In this document: positions 5,213 to 11,193 of the stretch, piece by piece
Layout of the letters: every line of letters starts with the position of its first letter
Position numbering within the stretch: the stretch's first letter is position 1
From: CAZFHP01 sp964519365
GTDB lineage: Bacteria; Babelota; Babeliae; Babelales; RVW-14
NCBI GenBank assembly: GCA_964519365.1
Contig: CAZFHP010000041.1
Location: 1 to 13,045 of the forward strand
Reading direction: 5' to 3'
DNA: 13,045 nucleotides
Translations under genes and position numbers: made by a program
The notes under the pieces: model-generated
What the model saw: the letters and a program-made list of their open reading frames with translations, nothing else
What the model was told of the DNA's origin: nothing
Databases searched by the model: none

Positions 5213-6514
5213 ATGAAGCTTCGACTTTTAGAAAATATCGACCCAGAAAAGATACAGAACAAACGCGTCTTTCTGCGCGCAGACCTGAATATCCCAATTA
5301 AAACTTGCCCCGGACTTGATCCGGGGGCGTGTCCCGGACTTGATCCGGGAAACAAAAAAATCATACATGATTATCGCATCAAAGCGCTTTTGCCGACAAT
5401 CGACTTTATTCATAAACACGGGGGCAAAGTTATTCTAGCAACCCATATAGGCCGTCCAGACGCACATAGCAAAACAAACTTCTTTGACCCCAAGCTTTCA
5501 ACCAATATAATTACCCAGTATCTTGAGCATAACAACTATCAGGTCGAATACGAGAAAGATCTATTACACGCTCAGACAAAGAGTATGCACCATACCAAGC
5601 ATATCTTACTGCTCGAAAATATGCGTTTTTTTAACGGCGAAACAGAGTCTGACAATAGTCTATTTGCCGAATTACTCGCCAAACTGGCAGATATTTATGT
5701 CAACGATGCATTTGGCTTGATACATAGAAACGACACGTCTGTAACACTCTTGGCAGAACAGTTTGAACCAGAAAATAGATTTGCCGGGCTTTTAATCAAA
5801 AAAGAACTCACAGAACTTGATAAAATTAAAACCCCCAAACAGCCGTTTATTGTTCTATTGGGTGGAAACAAAATGCGAGATAAAATTAAGCTGCTTGAAG
5901 CACTTTTGCCAGAAGCTCAAAGCACTAACAAAACACCAAACGACTCTAGCAAAAACAAACCTCATGCCATTCTTATCGGCGGCGCACTAGCACACGTATT
6001 TTTAAAAGCCCAAGGGATAGCTATCGGGCGTTCGTTATGTGACGAAAAAAGTATTCCGCTCGCACAAACGTTTTTAGAACGCGCACAAAAAAATAATATC
6101 CCAATTTTATTACCCCAAGATATGCACGTTCTGACACAAACAAACCCACCCAAAACATCGGTTTGTCCCATTAACGAACTGCCCCATAACGCCCTGTGTA
6201 TAGATATAGGCCCAGAGACTATAAAAGCCTATACAAACGCTCTGCAAAAAGCTGACACTATTTTTTCTAACGGCACCATGGGCGCTTATGAAAATCCTGC
6301 CGGGCAAACTGGTACAAAAAAAATGCTTGAAGCTGTTGCACGTAGCGAAGCATACACAGTTATCGGCGGCGGCGACGCAGTTGCAGCAACACATATGTTT
6401 GGGTTCCAAAACGATATAAACTTTCTTTCTACAGGTGGTGGCGCAACACTTGCATATTTAGGATCGCGTAATCCAGAAAAAGATTTTTTGACGCTTGCAA
6501 AATTATGTGTCTGA
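5213..6514 (+). CDS. pgk: Phosphoglycerate kinase with an in-frame palindromic-element insertion
   Basis: Cytosolic glycolytic enzyme converting 1,3-bisphosphoglycerate and ADP to 3-phosphoglycerate and ATP. It has 433 residues; the family usually has about 390-417. Landmarks: FLRADLN (20-26; Asp24 and Asn26 of the 3-phosphoglycerate site), DYRI with Arg55, HIGRP (78-82), LLENMRF, VNDAFGLIHR, GGNKMRDK (217-224; the nucleotide-site Lys220), DIGPETI, GGGDAVAA (from 385) and STGGGATLAYL. The start follows GGGAG at 7-bp spacing. Residues 31-46 are two copies of a CPGLDPG unit encoded by a double palindrome and sit in the loop between Asn26 and Arg55, which explains most of the extra length. The usual WNGPMGVFE reads SNGTMGAYE. 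The stop codon lies inside the left 120-bp inverted repeat, so the natural C-terminus may have been replaced. Only one enzyme gene of the pathway is in view. Confidence 0.97.
   Translation: MKLRLLENIDPEKIQNKRVFLRADLNIPIKTCPGLDPGACPGLDPGNKKIIHDYRIKALLPTIDFIHKHGGKVILATHIGRPDAHSKTNFFDPKLSTNIITQYLEHNNYQVEYEKDLLHAQTKSMHHTKHILLLENMRFFNGETESDNSLFAELLAKLADIYVNDAFGLIHRNDTSVTLLAEQFEPENRFAGLLIKKELTELDKIKTPKQPFIVLLGGNKMRDKIKLLEALLPEAQSTNKTPNDSSKNKPHAILIGGALAHVFLKAQGIAIGRSLCDEKSIPLAQTFLERAQKNNIPILLPQDMHVLTQTNPPKTSVCPINELPHNALCIDIGPETIKAYTNALQKADTIFSNGTMGAYENPAGQTGTKKMLEAVARSEAYTVIGGGDAVAATHMFGFQNDINFLSTGGGATLAYLGSRNPEKDFLTLAKLCV
5308..5350. repeat. Double palindromic element inside pgk
   Basis: Two GC-rich hairpins lie in tandem: CCCCGGA-CTTGA-TCCGGGG (5308-5326) and TCCCGGA-CTTGA-TCCGGGA (5332-5350), each with a 7-bp perfect stem and 5-nt loop. 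They share a 15-bp core CGGACTTGATCCGGG at a period of 24 bp, eight codons, so the frame is kept. The same type of palindrome, with PGLDPG in one frame, is common between genes in many bacteria; insertion inside genes recalls the Rickettsia palindromic elements. The base composition differs sharply from the surrounding gene. Confidence 0.9.
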
Positions 6515-6627
6515 ACCGGGATTGGCCAGGATAAAACAGATTTTTCAGGATAGATTTTTCATTAAAATTTTTATAACGCTATCGTTTGAGGCTACCCATT
6601 TCTTCAATAGACCTCTTGCATAACCTT
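6508..6627. repeat. Left 120-bp inverted repeat flanking the IS region
   Basis: These 120 bp match the reverse complement of 8256-8375 with about 8 mismatches. The outer end (TGTCTGAACCGGGATTGG) covers the pgk stop codon; the inner end is AGACCTCTTGCATAACCTT, which looks like the terminal inverted repeat of a DDE transposon. The middle carries a quasi-repeated CAGGATA motif. This inverted repeat does not belong to the IS110 element, whose own ends lie further inside. Confidence 0.88.
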
Positions 6628-6714
6628 TGAACTTTACGTATCGATTCTTGATTTTGACCTAAAACGCCGTTCGCCCTTGTATGATAAAAAAGTTAGATAA
6701 TATTTTTTAATACT

Positions 6715-6866
6715 CTTAAACTTAAGGCATTGAGTTTAAGATGGTTGATAGCACTCTGTGTCGCCCTAGGTACATAGATACCGTGCTCAGCAAAGGACTA
6801 TCAACCTATGTATTAACCCTGAACTATAGCTAGGGACACTGCGATCCCGTATTTACAAGGAAAGGG
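6715..6866 (+). ncRNA. IS110 bridge RNA (target- and donor-binding loops)
   Basis: The order is as in the described IS621 bridge RNA. A 5' stem-loop forms from CTTAAAC/GTTTAAG (6715-6721, 6734-6740). The target-binding loop is closed by GGTTGATAG/CTATCAACC (6743-6751, 6798-6806), with an apical GGTA/TACC stem (6769-6772, 6779-6782). Its left side holds TCGCCCT (6761-6767), identical to the left target plus core; its right side holds GCTCAG (6785-6790), the complement of core plus right target CTGAGC. The donor-binding loop is closed by CCCT/AGGG (6817-6820, 6863-6866) with apical GGGA/TCCC (6833-6836, 6845-6848). It holds ACTATAGCT (6823-6831; one mismatch to the right element end) and TACAAG (6854-6859; complement of the left end). 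A weak -10 (GATAAT, 6696-6701) precedes it. Transcript ends are estimates. Confidence 0.85.
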
Positions 6867-6873
6867 CATTTAC

Positions 6874-7827
6874 ATGACAACAAGAGTAACAAACGTTTTT
6901 ATTGTCGTCGATGTTTCGAAAAAATATTTGGATATTCATATAAATCCAACTGGCAAAAAATTTCACATTAAAAATTGTCGATTGGGGATAAAAACGTTTA
7001 TCCAAAAGCTCGAAACCTATCAAGTCGAACAAGTTGTTTGTGAGTCTTCAGGAGACTATGAGCGACTTTTTCTCAAGATGTGCCAAGATACTGGATATAC
7101 AACATGGCGAGTTGATCCAAGAAAGATTAGGAGTTTTGCTTATGGTGAAGGAATTAAAGCAAAGAATGACATAATTGATGCTAAGATTATTGCTTTGTTT
7201 GCGTCACAAAAGCGTTGTGATTATAAACAAAAATTCATAGAAGAAGAAGACAAAATTCAAGCTCTAGCCAGACGAAGAAATGATTTAGTTGAAATGTTGA
7301 AAATGGAAAAACAAAGATTGGATGGCTTACAAGGAGAATTTTGCGCAAAAAAAATAAAAAAACATATTGCTTATCTCGAAAAAGAGATTAAAAAAACAGA
7401 ATCTGAAGTTATGGATATGATTAATGCAAATGATGCGTGGCAACAAAAAGCAAAAATATTAAAATCAATGCCTGGAGTTGGCGATGCAACCGTGATGGCT
7501 CTTGTTGCAGAGATGCCTGAGTTAGGCTTTGTAAGCAATAAAGAAATTGCTGCAATTTTAGGAGTAGCCCCTTTTACTCAGCAAAGCGGACAAAGAAAAG
7601 CTACAGCTCGTATTCGTGATGGACGGCGAGAGCCTCGGAAAATAATGTATATGGCAGCCTTGAGTGCAGCTTTTAGTAATCCTGTTTTTAAACCGTTTTA
7701 CTCTCGCTTGGTAAAAGAATCTGGCAAACCCGCAAAAGTTGCTCTTGTTGCTGTTATGAGAAAAATGATTGTAACACTTAATGCCATGATGCGAAAAAAG
7801 GAGGTGTGGAATCCTCAAGAAGCATAA
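6874..7827 (+). CDS. IS110-family DEDD recombinase (transposase)
   Basis: A 317-residue RNA-guided recombinase, full length for the family. The N-terminal RuvC-like domain shows VVDVSKK (Asp13), VVCESSGDYE (Glu57) and KNDIIDAKIIA (Asp99, Asp102), the four DEDD residues. A long charged helical region (about 120-185) follows, then helix-hairpin-helix-like SMPGVGDATVMALVAEM (198-214). The C-terminal Tnp domain has ILGVAPFTQQSGQRK, whose Ser238 is the expected catalytic serine, then GRREPRKIMYMAAL and GKPAKVALVAVMRKM. It cuts and exchanges strands at CT cores chosen by the bridge RNA encoded just upstream. The ribosome binding site AAGGAAAGGG (6857-6866) is part of the donor-loop stem, so RNA folding and translation may compete. 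No frameshift or missing residue. Confidence 0.96.
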   Translation: MTTRVTNVFIVVDVSKKYLDIHINPTGKKFHIKNCRLGIKTFIQKLETYQVEQVVCESSGDYERLFLKMCQDTGYTTWRVDPRKIRSFAYGEGIKAKNDIIDAKIIALFASQKRCDYKQKFIEEEDKIQALARRRNDLVEMLKMEKQRLDGLQGEFCAKKIKKHIAYLEKEIKKTESEVMDMINANDAWQQKAKILKSMPGVGDATVMALVAEMPELGFVSNKEIAAILGVAPFTQQSGQRKATARIRDGRREPRKIMYMAALSAAFSNPVFKPFYSRLVKESGKPAKVALVAVMRKMIVTLNAMMRKKEVWNPQEA

Positions 7828-7832
7828 AAAAG

Positions 7833-7891
7833 AACCCTTCGAGACGCTCGCTTCGCTCGCCCTCAGGGCGAACGGATGAGGAAAAAGGGTT
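7833..7891. repeat. REP-like hairpin between transposase and right IS end
   Basis: AACCCTT (7833-7839) pairs with AAGGGTT (7885-7891) and encloses GC-rich palindromic DNA, including CGCCC-TCA-GGGCG (7858-7870). It can terminate or protect the transposase mRNA. On the minus strand it contains TTCGCCCTGAG (7862-7872), the same core as the insertion target of this IS. Confidence 0.65.
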
Positions 7892-7924
7892 TCAAAAATT
7901 AACTTGACTTAAGACACTATCGCT

Positions 7925-8255
7925 GAGCGAAGCCCTTCTTAGGGCGCAGTCGAATGGGTGCGAACGTTCTATATATCTTGAATCAAATTTGTATGCAGAT
8001 CTGAATTGTTCTGTCAATTGAGTACTTGTATTTTTATGATTAAAGATTCTTCGCTCAATGTTTTGAGTATGCTTGATAGAATAGGAATGTTCGTACCCGT
8101 TCGACTTCGCCCTAAGAAGGGCTTCGCTTCCTTCGACTACGCTCAGGATGCGCGGGGCGAACGAATTTTGGGAAAAGCCTTGCCACCAGTTTTTTTCATT
8201 GATTTATTTAAGTCGAACTCACGTTTATTAAACATGCAACGTTTATAGAAAAAAC
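7925..8255. other. Gene-free stretch with REP-like inverted repeats
   Basis: The 331 bp between the IS110 right end and the right 120-bp repeat contain no gene I can support. They hold two copies of a REP-like sequence in opposite orientation (7927-7973 and 8081-8127; the first 20 bp, GCGAAGCCCTTCTTAGGGCG, are identical and the rest is about 85-90% alike with one indel). A further related GC-rich piece lies at 8128-8162. On the minus strand a short frame starts with ATG at 8235 just inside the inverted repeat, the place where a transposase gene of the older element could have begun, but it is broken after about 30 codons. Probably the remains of an older mobile element. Confidence 0.6.
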
Positions 8256-8375
8256 AAGGTTATGCAAGAGGTCTATCGAAGAAATGGGTAACTTCAAGCG
8301 ATCGTATTATAAAAATTTTAATAAAAAATCTATCCTGAAAAATCTGTTTTATCCTGGCCAATCCCGGTTCAGACA
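8256..8375. repeat. Right 120-bp inverted repeat flanking the IS region
   Basis: Partner of 6508-6627 in inverted orientation with about 93% identity. Differences cluster in the middle (the counterpart of 6575-6595) and both ends match perfectly. It ends 7 bp before the terminator hairpin of the next gene. Confidence 0.88.
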
Positions 8376-8382
8376 AACGAAT

Positions 8383-8410
8383 AAAGGCAGGGCTATTTAG
8401 CCCTGCCTTT
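8383..8410 (-). terminator. Strong hairpin terminator of the 8438-9316 gene
   Basis: AAAGGCAGGGCTA (8383-8395) and TAGCCCTGCCTTT (8398-8410) form a 13-bp perfect inverted repeat with almost no loop. On the minus strand it ends in CCTTTATT, about 27 nt past the stop codon of the gene. The T-run is short, and the symmetric shape could stop transcription from either side. Confidence 0.75.
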
Positions 8411-8437
8411 GTCTTAAAGCTTATGTAAAACGTAGAT

Positions 8438-9316
8438 CTATGTTTGAGCTACAGGCGCCGTTGCCGGAGCCGTTACTGTCACCGGAACTGTTACTGGAGC
8501 GTGCTCTCTTGGTGCTGGCGGCTGTTGCGCTGGCAGAGCTTCCTGACCCTCTCGAACAGCTGCAACAAGAACATTAGCTTGTTCTGGCCCTCGTGCCCTT
8601 GGGCCCGAAGCAGGAACTTGTCGTGGCCCTTGAGGCCGACGACCACGTACCGCAAGCCTTGGAGCCCATCCAATTTTTCGCATAACATATGGTAACCCTA
8701 CGCCCCATACTTCTCTGCCACACCAAACACATGTATCTTTAATTGTTTTTACAACAGAGACAACATCACTCTTAATTGCTATTGCCTCTCGAAGCATCGC
8801 TCTTGGATACGTTTCATCAGGAAGCCTGTTTAACATAACCCGGACAAAACGCAAAGCAATATTAACAGGAATGCCAACGATAACGGTTAACCACCAAAGA
8901 TAGTTTATTATCATTACAATAAAACCAGCGGTAAAAGCAAACCCAACACCGCATGTTCCTACGACCAATAGTAATTTCGAGAAAACGCTACTCTTAACGG
9001 CCCACGTTACAATGCGCTTAGAATCTACATTTCCCCAATCAAACGCTTTTATGCATGCAATAACAGCTGCTTGTTTTTGCAGTACTGTTCCTCCCGCCCT
9101 CCATCGTTCAGCTAACTGATGAGAAAGCTCATCAAGATTTGGCTGAGCAGCTGGAGCTGGAGCTGGCGCTTCAGGAGCAGCAGCTTCCCGTTGATCAGCT
9201 TGCCCTTCTTGCCCCTGCCCTTCTTGCATGCCATACACATGAGAATACGAAACAACACTCAGCCCTGTAAGAGCAAATACTAAAAAATTTTTTCTCGTGA
9301 TTTTTTTGAGATTCAT
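8438..9316 (-). CDS. Signal-peptide membrane protein with Ala/Pro-rich and Val/Thr-rich regions, unknown function
   Basis: A 292-residue protein, unknown family. The start is chosen at ATG 9314-9316 after AAGGGA; upstream in-frame codons have no ribosome binding site. Signal peptide: KKITRKN, a hydrophobic core (11-22), then SHVYGMQEG (25-33), nearly the same ending as MYGMQEQ in the 362-997 protein. A Gln/Gly/Glu-rich and Ala/Pro-rich segment (31-60) follows, then helices and a strongly hydrophobic double span (about 112-160) containing LWWLTVIVGIP. A CVWC pair (196-199) is present. The C-terminal third is basic and Pro/Arg-rich (220-245) and ends in a PVTVPVTVTAPATAPV repeat. A terminator lies downstream; three 16-bp repeats lie upstream. 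Probably an exported envelope protein; the task is unknown. Confidence 0.84.
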   Translation of the reverse strand: MNLKKITRKNFLVFALTGLSVVSYSHVYGMQEGQGQEGQADQREAAAPEAPAPAPAAQPNLDELSHQLAERWRAGGTVLQKQAAVIACIKAFDWGNVDSKRIVTWAVKSSVFSKLLLVVGTCGVGFAFTAGFIVMIINYLWWLTVIVGIPVNIALRFVRVMLNRLPDETYPRAMLREAIAIKSDVVSVVKTIKDTCVWCGREVWGVGLPYVMRKIGWAPRLAVRGRRPQGPRQVPASGPRARGPEQANVLVAAVREGQEALPAQQPPAPREHAPVTVPVTVTAPATAPVAQT

Positions 9317-9410
9317 AACATCCCTTTCGAAAACAAAAACAAACATACTTTTTTTACATCTACCACCCACAGCTGCGGCGAAGACGCCTTGCAATGGGCT
9401 ACACTTCTAC

Positions 9411-9482
9411 ACCCGCTTCGCGGGTTTAATTTTCTGATTCACTTAATTTAATTTTCTGATTCTTAGTTTAATTTTCTGATTC
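9411..9482. repeat. GC hairpin plus three 16-bp direct repeats upstream of the 8438-9316 gene
   Basis: ACCCGC-TTC-GCGGGT (9411-9425) forms a 6-bp hairpin, followed by three identical copies of TTTAATTTTCTGATTC at 9425-9440, 9447-9462 and 9467-9482 (spacing 22 and 20 bp). The array is about 110-165 bp upstream of the minus-strand start at 9316, a position suited to binding sites of a regulator. About two helical turns separate the units. Confidence 0.65.
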
Positions 9483-9542
9483 ATTTATAATTTAAAATTA
9501 CGATAATCTTAAAACCTACCAACAAGATTTACCAACACGAAA

Positions 9543-9682
9543 TAACGTTTATCAAAACGGTTAGAAAAAAACGTTACATAAAAAAGAACATGTACATGCA
9601 AATATTTTTAACGTTAAAAGTATGGTCAGTATAACGACGCAAAAATTATATGCAAGTGAAAAACAAATTTTCGATAACGTTA
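9543..9682. repeat. Four AACGTT boxes in the 9317-9679 intergenic region
   Basis: The palindromic motif AACGTT with A/T flanks occurs at 9543-9550, 9569-9576, 9609-9616 and 9675-9682; the last overlaps the stop codon of the phosphatase gene. The two perfect TAACGTTA copies are 66 bp apart. Otherwise this 363-bp gene-free stretch is very AT-rich. Possible regulator boxes for the 8438-9316 gene; chance is not excluded. Confidence 0.35.
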
Positions 9683-11098
9683 TTTCTTCTCACTCCCAAA
9701 CATAGCATAAGACGTATGATCAAATTTTTCTTTCTCAGCTTTTTTAAAAAAATGCTGCACGGACCACTTATCTACATCGTCGTTAAGTGTCATAACAAGA
9801 AACGTATGATATCCTGTTGTCATACTTGAATCACCAAGCGTATACACAAGCCCATCCCACTGTCGCACGCAGCCCTTTTGAGCAATCAAAGTATCAAGCA
9901 TATTATTATCAAGCCCTATGGCTTCATCATGTTCGTTAAGATGTTGATGCCCACGAACAACTGTTTTAACATGAACGTTATCAGTCCCCCATGCATCAAG
10001 AAAATACTGTGTTAGCAAACGTCCAAACAAAATATTATGACGGGCAATAGACGCCGCAAAACCAATCGAATCGTTTTGCTCTGTTAAGAAATTATTCCAT
10101 TGCATACCCAAACGAACGCGCCGTGGGCTTTGAGGATTTGTAAAATCAATAAGCCCCTTTTTCATGTACGTTTGCATAAACGCATGAAGCTCTTTCTCTT
10201 TGCAATACTCAAAGACATTGTGAATACGCTCACGTAAAGACTCAAGCGTTTTTTCTTCTAAAACTTTTTGCATCGCGTTATATCTATTTAAGCGAGAGAT
10301 AATATCAAAGCGAGAACCTTGAGTCACAAGAAACTGCTGAGGGTTAAACCCAACTTCTATGCCGGCATGACAAAACGTTGCAAAATTCGTAACACCTGAC
10401 ACACTATTTTTACAGCCAATATAACAAGCTAACGGCAAGTAATCATACCAGTACAATAAGTCAGGATAGTAATACACTTCAAACTTACGTGCAAATTCAG
10501 ACAATAACGTTTCTTGCTCTCCAGCTTCTTCTTTGCCAATCTCAGAAAAATACTCGTACATGTGTTTATTACAGACAGCGTACTCATGATTACCACGAAG
10601 TAAAAAAACCTTGCCTATATTCAAACCGTGCATGTGAAATAAAAGCGCCATCGTTTCAACACTAAAAAAGCCACGGTTTGTATAATCACCCAAAAACACG
10701 ATATAAAAATTATCACGAATAACCTGGTATTGATCGTCAAGATACCCCAAAGCAACAAGCTCTTGTAAGATAGATAGTAACGCATGAATATCACCATGCA
10801 GGTCACTAATAACAGCTACTTCTGAACCAGGATCAAAAACGTGTTTTTCAACAAACGGCGTAAACAAAGAACTTACTTTTACTTCTTCTAAAATCTTAAA
10901 ATCGCCAACTTCTCCTGACAAATATGCTTCGTTGGGCAAAACATCATACAGCCATTTCCCAGCCTTTAAACGCAAAGCAGATTGCCGCACAAATTTCTGT
11001 GCGGCAATCTCAAGACTTTTATACGAAGAAGACTTTATTACTTTTTTTATCGTATCAGAACATGTTTCAACAATAGGTGACAACGAATAATCATCCAT
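9680..11098 (-). CDS. PPP-type serine/threonine phosphatase-like metallophosphoesterase
   Basis: A 472-residue calcineurin-fold phosphoesterase close to the eukaryotic PPP type. Metal-site motifs in order: SDLHGD (98-103), GDYTNRG (137-143), LLRGNHE (166-172), CHAG with His244, and VRGHQH (381-386), followed by VYTLGDSSMTTGYH, which corresponds to the last strand of PPP phosphatases. LRGNHE and RGHQ are hallmarks of protein phosphatases, so a phosphoprotein substrate is plausible but unproven. In GDxxDRG the second Asp, which supports the catalytic His in PP1, is Asn141. A family-unlike helical insert (about 255-345) separates the His244 and His384 motifs, and an N-terminal region of 90 residues precedes the core. 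No signal peptide or membrane helix, so cytosolic or effector-like. It follows thrS by 95 bp on the same strand with no clear terminator, so read-through is possible. The ribosome binding site is weak. Confidence 0.92.
   Translation of the reverse strand: MDDYSLSPIVETCSDTIKKVIKSSSYKSLEIAAQKFVRQSALRLKAGKWLYDVLPNEAYLSGEVGDFKILEEVKVSSLFTPFVEKHVFDPGSEVAVISDLHGDIHALLSILQELVALGYLDDQYQVIRDNFYIVFLGDYTNRGFFSVETMALLFHMHGLNIGKVFLLRGNHEYAVCNKHMYEYFSEIGKEEAGEQETLLSEFARKFEVYYYPDLLYWYDYLPLACYIGCKNSVSGVTNFATFCHAGIEVGFNPQQFLVTQGSRFDIISRLNRYNAMQKVLEEKTLESLRERIHNVFEYCKEKELHAFMQTYMKKGLIDFTNPQSPRRVRLGMQWNNFLTEQNDSIGFAASIARHNILFGRLLTQYFLDAWGTDNVHVKTVVRGHQHLNEHDEAIGLDNNMLDTLIAQKGCVRQWDGLVYTLGDSSMTTGYHTFLVMTLNDDVDKWSVQHFFKKAEKEKFDHTSYAMFGSEKK
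10979..11010. repeat. 13-bp perfect hairpin inside the phosphatase gene
   Basis: AGATTGCCGCACA (10979-10991) and TGTGCGGCAATCT (10998-11010) enclose a 6-nt loop, within codons about 30-40 (EIAAQKFVRQS). Such a stem near the start of the mRNA could slow translation or act as an internal attenuator, but no T-run follows. Confidence 0.7.
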
Positions 11099-11193
11099 AA
11101 CCTATACTTTCTCTTTCTTAATAAGCAAACCCAAGATTACACGTGATTTTTTAGCGTAATACACATGATACACAAAAAGCAAGAAATAAATTC

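Larger units (their letters stand above)
6676..7924 (+). mobile_element. IS110-family insertion sequence with CT core at both ends
   Basis: The element carries a bridge RNA (6715-6866) and a DEDD recombinase (6874-7827). I place its boundaries at the CT dinucleotides 6676-6677 and 7923-7924, for three reasons. Joining the flanks restores GCCGTTCGCC-CT-GAGCGAAG, a REP-like sequence. The target loop of the RNA matches both halves of that site. The donor loop matches both element ends (ACTATCGCT at 7916-7924, CTTGTA at 6676-6681). Core to core this is 1247 bp, normal for the family, and there are no terminal inverted repeats, as expected. All parts look intact, so the copy may be active. Confidence 0.88.

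Noticed and set aside
6579..6665. Minus-strand fragment reading GVLGQNQESIRKVQRLCK as a transposase remnant
   Set aside because: It is too short, lies partly in the inverted repeat and cannot be joined to the fragment starting at 8235; I could not assign it to a family.
8006..8248. Plus-strand open frame of about 80 codons
   Set aside because: It runs across REP-like repeats (its FDYAQDARGE peptide is REP translation) and has no ribosome binding site or family resemblance.
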